DNA of 64,000 bases from Streptomyces roseolus (GTDB taxonomy: Bacteria > Actinomycetota > Actinomycetes > Streptomycetales > Streptomycetaceae). Positions 36,992 through 46,373 of the stretch are shown in pieces. The translations under genes were made by a program, and so were the position numbers. The first letter of the stretch is position 1, and the number at the start of each line of letters is the position of its first letter. The stretch spans positions 1 through 64,000 of the forward strand of contig NZ_BMTV01000019.1 of the NCBI RefSeq assembly GCF_014649855.1, read 5' to 3'. A model generated the notes under the pieces. It saw only the letters and a program-made list of their open reading frames with translations. It made no database searches and was not told the DNA's origin.

Positions 36992-39946
36992 ATGAGACGA
37001 AAAGCGCGGGCGATCCTCGCCGCCGCGTCCCTGCTGGTCGCGGGCATCGCGGCGGCACCCGCCGCCGGAGCGCGGCCGGCGGACCCGGAGGGCGGCGACG
37101 CCCTCTCCGTCTGGCGCGCCACGGTCACCCAGGAGCAGGTGCCGCTGCTCCTGGAAGCCGGTACCGACGCACACGAACTGACCGAGCGGGTGCCCGAGCG
37201 CGGCACCGCCACCGTCGAGCTGTACCTGACCGAGGCACAGGCCGGAGCCCTGCGCGGCCGGGGCGTCACGCTCGCCGAGCACGACCCGGGCCCGGCCGCC
37301 GCCCGGCGCGCGGCCGCCGCCGGCGACGGCGTCTTCCGCCCCTACGGCGGCCCCGGCGGCCTCAAGGAGGAGATCCTCGCCACCGCCGCCGGCCACCCCG
37401 GCCTCACCAAGGTCGTCTCCCTCGGCAAGACCGTCAAGGGCCAGGACATCCTCGCCGTCAAGGTCAGCAAGGGGGCGGGGAAGACCAGGGACGGCGCCAA
37501 GCCGGCCACGCTGTACGTCTCCAACCAGCACGCCCGCGAGTGGATCACCCCGGAGATGACCCGGCGGCTGCTCCACCACTACCTCGACCACTACGGGACC
37601 GACGAGCGGATCACCCGGATCGTCGACTCCACCGAGCTGTGGTTCGTGCTCTCCGCCAACCCCGACGGCTACGACTTCACCCACGCCGACCCGGCCAACC
37701 GCCAGTGGCGCAAGAACCTCCGCGACAACGACGGCGACGGGACGATCGGCGGCGGCGACGGCGTCGACCTGAACCGGAACTTCTCCTACAAGTGGGGCTA
37801 CGACGACGAGGGTTCGTCCCCCGACCCGGCCGACGAGACCTTCCGCGGCAAGAGCCCCATGTCCGAGCCGGAGACCCGCGCCCTGGACGCCTTCCAGAAG
37901 CGCATCGGCTTCTCGTACGGCGTCAACTACCACTCCGCCGCCCAGCTGCTGCTCTACGGCGTCGGCTGGCAGGTCGCCACCGACACCCCCGACGACACCG
38001 TCCTGAAGGCGCTCGCGGGCACCCCGCAGAACTCCGCCGTCCCCGGCTACCGGCCGCAGGTCGCCTCCGAGCTGTACACCACCAACGGCGAGGCCGACGG
38101 ACACGCCGCCAACGTCAACGGGATGCAGATGTTCACCCCCGAGATGTCCACCTGCGCCACCGCCTCCCGCGTCGACCCGAACGACGCCTGGGAGGCCGCC
38201 GACTGCGCCTCCGTCTTCACCTTCCCCGACGACGAGAAGCTGATCCAGGCCGAGTTCGCCAAGAACGTCCCCTTCGCGCTCGCCGTCGCCGAGGCCGCCG
38301 CCCGCCCCGACGACCCGGTCTCCCCGGTCGGCGCCCCGGCACCGGCCCTCACCCCCGACGCCTTCACCACCTCCTACGCCGCCGCCGGCGAGGAGCAGCC
38401 GGTGGCGGTCACCGCCCGGAAGTCGCTGCGCGCCAAGACCCTCCACTACCGGATCAACGGCGGCCGCGCCCACCGCGCCGGGGTCGAGGCCTGGGAGGGC
38501 GGCGAGACCTACGGCGGCGAGGACAACCTGTACTACGACCAGTACCGCGGCGAGGTGCGCGGCGCCCGGCCCGGCGACTCCGTCGAGGTCTGGTTCACCG
38601 CCCGCGGCCGCGATGGCCGGACCACCGCCACCACCCCCTTCACCTACCGGGTCGCCGAACGCGCCCGCGGGGACGTCCTCGTCCTCGCCGAGGAGGGCGG
38701 CACGGGCGCCGCACGGCACGCCGCCGCGTACACGGAGGCGCTCGCCGCGACCGGCCGGAAGGCGGCCGTCTGGGACGTCGCCGTCCAGGGCGCCCCGCAC
38801 GCCCTCGGCGCCCTCTCCCACTTCCGCGCCGTCGTCTGGTACACCGGCGCCGAGCGCCCCTCCGGAGCCGTCGAGCTCGCCGTCCGCTCCTACCTCAACG
38901 AGGGCGGCAAGCTCCTCAACGCCGGCGAGAAGACCGGCGGGCTCACCCGGATCGGCCGGGCCGAGTCCAACGACTTCGCCCAGTACTGGCTCGGCGCCTA
39001 CCACCGGGCCGGCCTGGACGCCCCGCCGTCCTTCGCCGGCTCCGGCCGCCTCGCCGGTCCGCCCACCGGGCTCGCCGCCGCCGACGGCAACCCGCTCGAC
39101 CACGCCGGCGCCTTCACCGTCACCTCCGACAGCCTCGACCCGGAGAGGTATCCGCAGTTCGCCTCCAGCGCCCCGGCCGGCGACTACCCCGGCCTGCGCA
39201 CCCCCTTCGAGCCGGCCGAGGGCGCCTCCTTCGCCGCCGTGAAGCACGCCGACGACACCTGGGCCCGGCTCAGCCGCACCGTCGACCTCACCGGCACCGC
39301 CGCCGCCGACGCCCCCCGGCTCGACTTCCAGGTCAGCCACGACACCGAGTCCGGCTACGACCACCTCGTCGTCGAGGCCCGCACCGTCGGCCGGGACGAC
39401 TGGACCACCCTGCCCGACCGCAACGGCGGCACCTCCGCCGAGCCGCCCGCCGACTGCGGCGAGGGCTACTACCTGAAGCTCCACCCCGCCCTCGGCCGCT
39501 ACCTCACCCTCGGCGAGGACGGCTGCGCGCCCACCGGCACCAGCGGCGCCTGGAACGCCTTCACCGGCCCCTCCAACGGCTGGCGGCAGGCCTCCGTCGA
39601 CCTCTCCGCCTACGCGGGCAAGCAGGTCGAGCTCTCCCTCTCGTACGTCTCCGACCCCGGCACCGGCGAGACCGGCGCCTTCGTCGACGACGTCCGCCTC
39701 GTCACCGCGGCCGGCACGGAACGTGAGGGCTTCGAGAGCTCGCTGGGCGCCTGGACCGTGCCCGGCGCCCCGTCCGGCAGCCCCGGCAACACCGCCGACT
39801 GGACCCGCTCGCCGGCCCTCTTCCACTCCGTCGCCGCCGTCACCACCCGTGACACCGTCCTCCTCGGCTTCGGCCTGGAGCACGTCCCCTCGGCGGCCGA
39901 GCGGCAGCGGCTCCTCGACCGCGGCCTCACCGCGCTCCGCCGCTGA
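36992..39946 (+). CDS. Secreted zinc carboxypeptidase, M14 family
   Basis: A 984-residue exported metallopeptidase. Signal peptide about 1-27 (ending AAGA-RP), then a pro-region to about 110. The M14 domain (about 115-435) has complete zinc ligands: HARE with His180 and Glu183, and NYHS with His314. The catalytic Glu384 is in FTPEMST. Family residues NPDGYDF and DLNRNF are present. The C-terminal half contains beta-sandwich and immune-inhibitor-A-like segments (RLDFQVSHDTESGYDHLVVE, AFVDDVRL) that may bind substrate or surface. Such enzymes remove C-terminal residues from extracellular peptides for nutrition. Start ATG 36992 follows GGGGGG. Confidence 0.92.
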   Translation: MRRKARAILAAASLLVAGIAAAPAAGARPADPEGGDALSVWRATVTQEQVPLLLEAGTDAHELTERVPERGTATVELYLTEAQAGALRGRGVTLAEHDPGPAAARRAAAAGDGVFRPYGGPGGLKEEILATAAGHPGLTKVVSLGKTVKGQDILAVKVSKGAGKTRDGAKPATLYVSNQHAREWITPEMTRRLLHHYLDHYGTDERITRIVDSTELWFVLSANPDGYDFTHADPANRQWRKNLRDNDGDGTIGGGDGVDLNRNFSYKWGYDDEGSSPDPADETFRGKSPMSEPETRALDAFQKRIGFSYGVNYHSAAQLLLYGVGWQVATDTPDDTVLKALAGTPQNSAVPGYRPQVASELYTTNGEADGHAANVNGMQMFTPEMSTCATASRVDPNDAWEAADCASVFTFPDDEKLIQAEFAKNVPFALAVAEAAARPDDPVSPVGAPAPALTPDAFTTSYAAAGEEQPVAVTARKSLRAKTLHYRINGGRAHRAGVEAWEGGETYGGEDNLYYDQYRGEVRGARPGDSVEVWFTARGRDGRTTATTPFTYRVAERARGDVLVLAEEGGTGAARHAAAYTEALAATGRKAAVWDVAVQGAPHALGALSHFRAVVWYTGAERPSGAVELAVRSYLNEGGKLLNAGEKTGGLTRIGRAESNDFAQYWLGAYHRAGLDAPPSFAGSGRLAGPPTGLAAADGNPLDHAGAFTVTSDSLDPERYPQFASSAPAGDYPGLRTPFEPAEGASFAAVKHADDTWARLSRTVDLTGTAAADAPRLDFQVSHDTESGYDHLVVEARTVGRDDWTTLPDRNGGTSAEPPADCGEGYYLKLHPALGRYLTLGEDGCAPTGTSGAWNAFTGPSNGWRQASVDLSAYAGKQVELSLSYVSDPGTGETGAFVDDVRLVTAAGTEREGFESSLGAWTVPGAPSGSPGNTADWTRSPALFHSVAAVTTRDTVLLGFGLEHVPSAAERQRLLDRGLTALRR

Positions 39947-39974
39947 CGGAGAGTAGTGGGGACAAAGGTCCCAA

Positions 39975-40008
39975 GACGGTCCGTACCCGTTGGTAGGTAC
40001 GGGCCGTC
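39975..40008 (+). terminator. Terminator after the carboxypeptidase gene
   Basis: Thirteen-base arms at 39975-39987 and 39996-40008 pair with one G-U, and an 8-base loop. A short T-run (CCCTTTT) follows. It is 28 bases past the stop. Confidence 0.8.
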
Positions 40009-40169
40009 GGCCCTTTTCCGGTCACTTTCCGGGCTCGATCGGCTGCGCTTGATGTCACTCGGGGGCGCCCGGAGGGGTAGGGTCGTAAGCGGTCGGGGAC
40101 ATCCCAAAAAAATCAAGATCTCGCCGGTGTGACATTTCACCCGGCGTTCTCATACGAGGAGATCGGTTC

Positions 40170-41180
<1,011 letters not shown>

Positions 41181-41218
41181 CGTACTAGGGTTCAACAGGG
41201 CAGGGCTTTCGATGTGAG

Positions 41219-41258
41219 CAGGGCTCGGGCAGCGCGACGAAGCGCTGCGCGGGCCCTG
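41219..41258 (+). terminator. Intercistronic hairpin between gap and pgk
   Basis: CAGGGC (41219-41224) pairs with GCCCTG (41253-41258), and GCAGCGC (41229-41235) pairs with GCGCTGC (41242-41248) around a 6-base loop. It could end part of the gap transcript or stabilise it. Confidence 0.55.
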
Positions 41259-41298
41259 TCTCGTGTGCTCCACCGCGTACCAAGGAGTCAGTGAACAG

Positions 41299-42510
41299 AT
41301 GAAGACGATCGACGAGCTTCTCGGCGAGGGCGTCGAGGGCAAGCGGGTGTTCGTCCGCGCCGATCTCAACGTGCCGCTCGACGGCACCACCATCACCGAC
41401 GACGGCCGCATCCGTGCCGTCGTCCCCACGGTCAAGGCGCTCGCCGACGCCGGCGCCCGGGTCGTGGTCGCCTCCCACCTGGGCCGCCCCAAGGGCGCCC
41501 CGGACCCGGCGTTCTCCCTCGCCCCGGCCGCCGCGCGGCTCGGCGAACTGCTCGGCGCCGAGGTGGCCTTCGCCACCGACACCGTCGGCGAGTCCGCCCG
41601 GGCCACCGTCGCCGGCCTGACCGACGGCGAGGTGGCCGTCATCGAGAACCTGCGCTTCAACGCCGGCGAGACCTCGAAGGACGACGCCGAGCGCGACGCC
41701 TTCGCGGAGCAGCTGGCCGCCCTCGCCGACCTCTACGTCGGCGACGGCTTCGGCGCCGTGCACCGCAAGCACGCCTCGGTGTACGACCTCCCGGGCAAGC
41801 TGCCGCACGCGGCCGGCTACCTGATCGCCACCGAGGTCGGCGTCCTCAAGAAGCTGACCGAGGACGTCCGGCGGCCGTACGCGGTCGTCCTCGGCGGCGC
41901 CAAGGTCTCCGACAAGCTCGGCGTGATCGACCACCTCCTGGAGAAGGCCGACCGCATCCTCGTCGGCGGCGGCATGGCCTACACCTTCCTCAAGGCCCAG
42001 GGCCACGAGGTCGGCATCTCCCTCCTCCAGGAGGACCAGATCCCGGCCGTGCTCGACTACCTCAAGCGGGCCGAGGAGAAGGGCGTCGAGTTCGTCCTCC
42101 CCGTCGACGTCCTGGTCTCGCCGTCCTTCCCGGACCTGAAGGCCAAGGCCCCGACGAACCCCACCACGGTCGCCGCGGACGCCATCCCGGCCGACCAGGA
42201 GGGCCTGGACATCGGCCCGGAGACCCGCAAGCTGTACGCCTCGAAGCTCGCCGACGCGGCCACCGTCTTCTGGAACGGTCCGATGGGCGTCTTCGAGCAC
42301 CCCGACTACGCCGAGGGCACCAGGGCCGTCGCCCAGGCGCTCGTCGACTCCCCGGCCTTCACCGTGGTCGGCGGCGGCGACTCCGCCGCCGCGGTCCGGA
42401 TCCTGGGCTTCGACGAGAACGCTTTCGGCCACATCTCGACCGGTGGCGGCGCCTCCCTCGAATACCTCGAGGGCAAGCAGCTCCCCGGCCTCGTCGCACT
42501 GGAGAAGTGA
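41299..42510 (+). CDS. pgk: Phosphoglycerate kinase
   Basis: A 403-residue enzyme that moves the phosphate of 1,3-bisphosphoglycerate to ADP. The N-terminal domain has VFVRADLNVPLDG and SHLGRPKG; the nucleotide domain has VLGGAKVSDKL, and GGGDSAAAV and STGGGASLEYLEG close the active site. The length is typical. ATG 41299 follows AAGGAG about 11 bases upstream. The stop region overlaps the tpiA GTG by four bases, so both enzymes are made from one transcript. Confidence 0.97.
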   Translation: MKTIDELLGEGVEGKRVFVRADLNVPLDGTTITDDGRIRAVVPTVKALADAGARVVVASHLGRPKGAPDPAFSLAPAAARLGELLGAEVAFATDTVGESARATVAGLTDGEVAVIENLRFNAGETSKDDAERDAFAEQLAALADLYVGDGFGAVHRKHASVYDLPGKLPHAAGYLIATEVGVLKKLTEDVRRPYAVVLGGAKVSDKLGVIDHLLEKADRILVGGGMAYTFLKAQGHEVGISLLQEDQIPAVLDYLKRAEEKGVEFVLPVDVLVSPSFPDLKAKAPTNPTTVAADAIPADQEGLDIGPETRKLYASKLADAATVFWNGPMGVFEHPDYAEGTRAVAQALVDSPAFTVVGGGDSAAAVRILGFDENAFGHISTGGGASLEYLEGKQLPGLVALEK

Positions 42511-43301
42511 ACACCACGATGACCGACACCACCCGCACCCCGCTGATGGCGGGCAACTGGAAGATGAACCTCAACCACCTGGAGGCCATCGCCCACGTCC
42601 AGAAGCTCGCCTTCACCCTCACCGACAAGGACTACGACGCCGTCGACGTCGCCGTCCTCGTCCCCTTCACCGACCTGCGCTCCGTGCAGACCCTGATCGA
42701 CGGCGACAAGCTCAAGATCAAGTACGGTGCCCAGGACCTGTCGGCCCACGAGTCCGGCGCGTACACCGGTGAGATCTCCGGCGCCATGCTGGCCAAGCTG
42801 AACACCGCCTTCGTCGCGGTCGGCCACTCCGAGCGCCGCCAGTACCACGGCGAGTCCGACGAGCTGTGCAACGCCAAGGTGAAGGCCGCCTTCGCCCACG
42901 GCATCACCCCGATCCTCTGCGTCGGCGAGGAGCTGGACGTGCGCGAGGCCGGCAACGCCGTCGCGCACACCCTCGCCCAGGTCGAGGGCGGCCTCAAGGA
43001 CGTCCCGGCCGGGCAGGCCGAGACCGTCGTGGTCGCCTACGAGCCCGTCTGGGCCATCGGCACCGGCAAGGTCTGCGGCGCCGCCGACGCCCAGGAGGTG
43101 TGCGGGGCCATCCGCGGCAAGCTCGCCGAGCTGTACTCGCAGGACGTCGCCGACAAGATCCGCATCCAGTACGGCGGCTCCGTCAAGGGCGGCAACGTCG
43201 CCGAGATCATGGCGCAGCCCGACATCGACGGCGCCCTGGTCGGCGGTGCCTCGCTGGACGCCGACGAGTTCGTCAAGATCGTCCGCTTCCGCGACCAGTG
43301 A
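42507..43301 (+). CDS. tpiA: Triosephosphate isomerase
   Basis: A 264-residue TIM-barrel enzyme interconverting dihydroxyacetone phosphate and glyceraldehyde 3-phosphate. The lysine is in AGNWKMN, His107 in VGHSERRQ, and the catalytic Glu179 in AYEPVWAIGTGK; GGSVKGGN and GALVGGASL hold the phosphate. GTG 42507 overlaps the pgk stop (GTGA). An ATG at 42519 would make a protein four residues shorter and is also acceptable. Confidence 0.96.
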   Translation: MNTTMTDTTRTPLMAGNWKMNLNHLEAIAHVQKLAFTLTDKDYDAVDVAVLVPFTDLRSVQTLIDGDKLKIKYGAQDLSAHESGAYTGEISGAMLAKLNTAFVAVGHSERRQYHGESDELCNAKVKAAFAHGITPILCVGEELDVREAGNAVAHTLAQVEGGLKDVPAGQAETVVVAYEPVWAIGTGKVCGAADAQEVCGAIRGKLAELYSQDVADKIRIQYGGSVKGGNVAEIMAQPDIDGALVGGASLDADEFVKIVRFRDQ

Positions 43302-43339
43302 CGATGTAGAGCGACGGAGGTGATCCGTCGTACCCTTGC

Positions 43340-43365
43340 GGGGGTCGGGCAGGCGCCCGGCCCCC
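43340..43365 (+). terminator. Hairpin between tpiA and secG
   Basis: Eleven-base arms at 43340-43350 and 43355-43365 pair with one G-U around a 4-base loop. It could partly terminate the glycolytic message before secG. Confidence 0.55.
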
Positions 43366-43400
43366 GTCCGTTCTCACGCTCCGAGGAAGTTGGTCCAGCC

Positions 43401-43637
43401 GTGGTTATGGGGTTCTCGATCGCCCTGATCGTCTTCAGCGGCCTGCTGATGCTGCTGGTGCTGATGCACAAGGGGAAGGGCGGCGGCCTCTCCGACATGT
43501 TCGGTGGCGGCATGCAGTCCTCCGTCGGCGGCTCCTCGGTCGCCGAGCGCAACCTCGACCGGATCACGGTCGTGGTCGGGGTGCTGTGGTTCGCGTGCAT
43601 TGTGGTACTTGGTCTGCTCATGAAGCTGGACGGGTAA
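43401..43637 (+). CDS. secG: Preprotein translocase subunit SecG
   Basis: A 78-residue membrane protein with two helices (FSIALIVFSGLLMLLVLM and VVVGVLWFACIVVLGLLM) joined by a Gly/Ser cytoplasmic loop (HKGKGGGLSDMFGGGMQSS). SecG joins SecYE and assists protein export. The GTG at 43401 has GAGGAAG 11 bases upstream; ATG 43407 is an alternative. Its position after tpiA is a conserved Gram-positive arrangement. Confidence 0.93.
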   Translation: MVMGFSIALIVFSGLLMLLVLMHKGKGGGLSDMFGGGMQSSVGGSSVAERNLDRITVVVGVLWFACIVVLGLLMKLDG

Positions 43638-43714
43638 CTCCGCACACTGGACGCGCGTTGGGCCTTCCGTAGACTGGGGCATCTTCGAGCACCATCACGC
43701 AGGGAGTTACGACC

Positions 43715-44050
43715 GTGGCAAGTGGCAACGCGATCCGGGGAAGCCGGGTCGGAGCGGGGCCGATGGGTGAGGCCGAGCGGGGCGAGTCGGCGCCGCGCCT
43801 CCGCATCTCCTTCTGGTGCTCGAACGGGCACGAGACCCAGCCGAGTTTCGCGAGCGACGCACAGGTCCCCGACACCTGGGACTGTCCCCGCTGCGGTTTC
43901 CCGGCCGGCCAGGACCGGGACAACCCGCCGGACCCGCCGCGCACCGAGCCGTACAAGACCCACCTCGCCTATGTGCGGGAGCGCCGCAGCGACGCCGACG
44001 GCGAGGCCATCCTCGCCGAGGCGCTCGCCAAACTGCGGGGCGAGATCTGA
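43715..44050 (+). CDS. RbpA-family RNA polymerase-binding protein (paralogue)
   Basis: A 111-residue protein. The N-terminal basic arm (MASGNAIRGSRVGAGPMGEA) and the core domain with a CxxC pair (FWCSNGHE ... WDCPRCGF) match RbpA. RbpA binds the sigma factor and stabilises the promoter complex. This copy has longer Asp/Pro-rich linkers than canonical RbpA and ends ERRSDADGEAILAEALAKLR, the sigma-contacting helix. It is therefore probably a second, divergent member rather than the main RbpA. GTG 43715 follows AGGGAG. TAGACT at 43670-43675 is a good -10. Confidence 0.85.
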   Translation: MASGNAIRGSRVGAGPMGEAERGESAPRLRISFWCSNGHETQPSFASDAQVPDTWDCPRCGFPAGQDRDNPPDPPRTEPYKTHLAYVRERRSDADGEAILAEALAKLRGEI

Positions 44051-44070
44051 ACACAGGACGAACACCGGCC

Positions 44071-44113
44071 GAAGGGCCCTGGACGCGAACCGGCTTCGCA
44101 CCCAGGGCCCTTC
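44071..44113 (+). terminator. Terminator after the rbpA-like gene
   Basis: Perfect 12-bp arms, GAAGGGCCCTGG at 44071-44082 and CCAGGGCCCTTC at 44102-44113, with a 19-base loop. It separates this gene from pgi. Confidence 0.8.
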
Positions 44114-44204
44114 GTCGTGTCCGGGACCGGTGGCACGGAATGCCCATCGCGATCAATTAGGTTGGAGGAGCAGCGGGGCAGACACGTACGAGAAGAAGTG
44201 GGCG

Positions 44205-45869
44205 ATGTCCGAAATGACCACTGAAGGACGCATCAGGCTCAACCGGCTGCCCGAGTGGGCGGCCCTCGGCAAGCACCGGGAGCAGCTGGGCGACACCCAT
44301 CTGCGCGAGCTGTTCGCGGCCGACCCGGAGCGCGGCACCGGCTACACCCTGCGGGTCGGCGACCTCCACCTGGACTACTCCAAGCAGCTCGTCACCGACG
44401 AGACCCTGGCGCTGCTGCGCGAACTGGCCGTCGCCACCGACGTCGCCGGCCTGCGCGACGCCATGTTCCGCGGCGAGAAGATCAACACCACCGAGGACCG
44501 GGCCGTCCTCCACACCGCGCTCCGCGCCCCCCGCGGGGCCGTCATCGAGGTCGACGGCGAGAACGTCGTCCCCAAGGTCCACGCCGTCCTCGACAAGATG
44601 GCCGGCTTCGCCGACAGGGTCCGCTCCGGCGAGTGGACCGGCCACACCGGCAAGCCGATCAAGAACATCGTCAACATCGGCATCGGCGGCTCCGACCTCG
44701 GCCCCGCCATGGCCTACGAGGTCCTGCGCGCCTACACCCGGCGCGACCTGACGTTCCGTTTCGTCTCCAACGTCGACGGCGCCGACCTCCACGAGGCCGT
44801 CCGCGACCTCGACCCCGCCGAGACGCTCTTCATCGTCGCCTCGAAGACCTTCACCACCATCGAGACGGTCACCAACGCCACCTCCGCCCGCGACTGGCTC
44901 CTCACCGGCCTCGGGGCCGGCCAGGAGGCCGTCGCCAAGCACTTCGTGGCGCTCTCGACCAACGCCGAGAAGGTCCGGGACTTCGGCATCGACACGGCCA
45001 ACATGTTCGAGTTCTGGGACTGGGTCGGCGGCCGCTACTCCTACGACTCCGCCATCGGCCTCTCCCTGATGATCGCCATCGGCCCGGAGCGGTTCCGCGA
45101 GATGCTCGACGGCTTCCACCTCGTCGACGAGCACTTCCGCACCGCCCCCGCGGAGGAGAACGCCCCGCTCCTGCTCGGCCTCCTCGGCGTCTGGTACGGC
45201 GGCTTCTTCGACGCCCAGTCGCACGCCGTCCTGCCGTACTCCCACTACCTGTCCAAGTTCACCGCCTACCTCCAGCAGCTCGACATGGAGTCCAACGGCA
45301 AGTCCGTGGACCGCCAGGGCGAGCCGGTCGACTGGCAGACCGGCCCGGTCGTCTGGGGCACCCCCGGCACCAACGGGCAGCACGCCTACTACCAGTTGAT
45401 CCACCAGGGCACCAAGGTCATCCCCGCCGACTTCATCGGCTTCGCCCGCCCGGTCGACGACCTGCTGCCCGGCCTCGTCCCCCAGCACGACCTGCTGATG
45501 GCCAACTTCTTCGCGCAGACCCAGGCCCTCGCCTTCGGCAAGACGCCCGAGGAGGTGCGCGCCGAGGGCGTGCCCGAGGAGCTCGTCCCGCACAAGACCT
45601 TCCGGGGCAACCACCCCACCACCACCATCCTCGCCGACGCCCTCACCCCCTCGGTCCTCGGCCAGCTGGTGGCGCTCTACGAGCACAAGGTCTTCGTCCA
45701 GGGCGCCGTCTGGAACATCGACTCCTTCGACCAGTGGGGCGTCGAGCTCGGCAAGGTCCTCGCGAAGAAGATCGAGCCCGTCCTCACCGGCGACGGCGAC
45801 ACCGAGGGCCTCGACAGCTCCACCGCGGCCCTCGTCTCCGCCTACCGCGCGCTGCGCGACCGGAGCTGA
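44205..45869 (+). CDS. pgi: Glucose-6-phosphate isomerase
   Basis: A 554-residue cytosolic enzyme interconverting glucose 6-phosphate and fructose 6-phosphate. Markers: VNIGIGGSDLGPAM, ASKTFTTIETVTNA, VGGRYSYDSAIGLSLMI, the active-site MESNGKSVDR and TPGTNGQHAYYQLIHQG, and a C-terminal GAVWNIDSFDQWGVELGK. Its length is that of bacterial type Pgi. The ATG at 44205 has AGAAG upstream. TAGGTT at 44158 may be its -10. It starts a transcription unit with the two PH-domain genes. Confidence 0.97.
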   Translation: MSEMTTEGRIRLNRLPEWAALGKHREQLGDTHLRELFAADPERGTGYTLRVGDLHLDYSKQLVTDETLALLRELAVATDVAGLRDAMFRGEKINTTEDRAVLHTALRAPRGAVIEVDGENVVPKVHAVLDKMAGFADRVRSGEWTGHTGKPIKNIVNIGIGGSDLGPAMAYEVLRAYTRRDLTFRFVSNVDGADLHEAVRDLDPAETLFIVASKTFTTIETVTNATSARDWLLTGLGAGQEAVAKHFVALSTNAEKVRDFGIDTANMFEFWDWVGGRYSYDSAIGLSLMIAIGPERFREMLDGFHLVDEHFRTAPAEENAPLLLGLLGVWYGGFFDAQSHAVLPYSHYLSKFTAYLQQLDMESNGKSVDRQGEPVDWQTGPVVWGTPGTNGQHAYYQLIHQGTKVIPADFIGFARPVDDLLPGLVPQHDLLMANFFAQTQALAFGKTPEEVRAEGVPEELVPHKTFRGNHPTTTILADALTPSVLGQLVALYEHKVFVQGAVWNIDSFDQWGVELGKVLAKKIEPVLTGDGDTEGLDSSTAALVSAYRALRDRS

Positions 45870-45872
45870 GCG

Positions 45873-46373
45873 ATGGCGGGGGAGGACGCGGTACGGCTCC
45901 GGCCGCCGAGGAACGCCGTGGACCGCAGGGCGGTCGGCTGGTGGCGCGCCCAGTGCCTGCTCGGCACCGCCGCCCCGGTCGCGGTCCTGGCCGTGCTCGG
46001 CGCCCTGATCGGTCCGGCGAGGACCTGGCTGCTCACCGCGGCCGCCGTCCTGGCCGTGGCGGGCCTCGCCTGCACCGCGTTCTTCCCCGCCTGGTGGTAC
46101 CGGGTGCACCGCTGGGAGGTCACCGACGAGGCCGTGTACGTCCGCACCGGCGCCCTGTGGCAGGAGTGGCGGATCGCCCCCATGTCCCGGATCCAGACCG
46201 TGGACACCGTGCGCGGTCCGCTGGAGCAGCTCTTCGGACTCGCCACCGTCACCGTCACCACCGCCTCCTCCAAGGGCGCGCTGCGGGCGGAGGGGCTCGA
46301 CCACGAGCTCGCCGCCGAGCTCGCCGAACGGCTCACCGCGCTCACCCGGGCCACCCCCGGGGACGCCACGTGA
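45873..46373 (+). CDS. PH-domain membrane protein (bPH2 type), small
   Basis: A 166-residue protein with two transmembrane helices (about 28-75) and a C-terminal bacterial PH (DUF304/bPH2) domain: WEVTDEAVYVRTGALWQEWR, IAPMSRIQTVDTVRGPLEQL, FGLATVTVTTASSKG. The biochemical role of these domains is unknown. It starts 3 bases after the pgi stop and overlaps the next gene by four bases. The pair is always found together in this layout. Confidence 0.87.
   Translation: MAGEDAVRLRPPRNAVDRRAVGWWRAQCLLGTAAPVAVLAVLGALIGPARTWLLTAAAVLAVAGLACTAFFPAWWYRVHRWEVTDEAVYVRTGALWQEWRIAPMSRIQTVDTVRGPLEQLFGLATVTVTTASSKGALRAEGLDHELAAELAERLTALTRATPGDAT

Noticed and set aside
40049..40083. TTGATG with TAGGGT as a full gap promoter
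   Set aside because: The spacer is 23 bases, too long for a housekeeping promoter; only the -10-like hexamer is worth mention.
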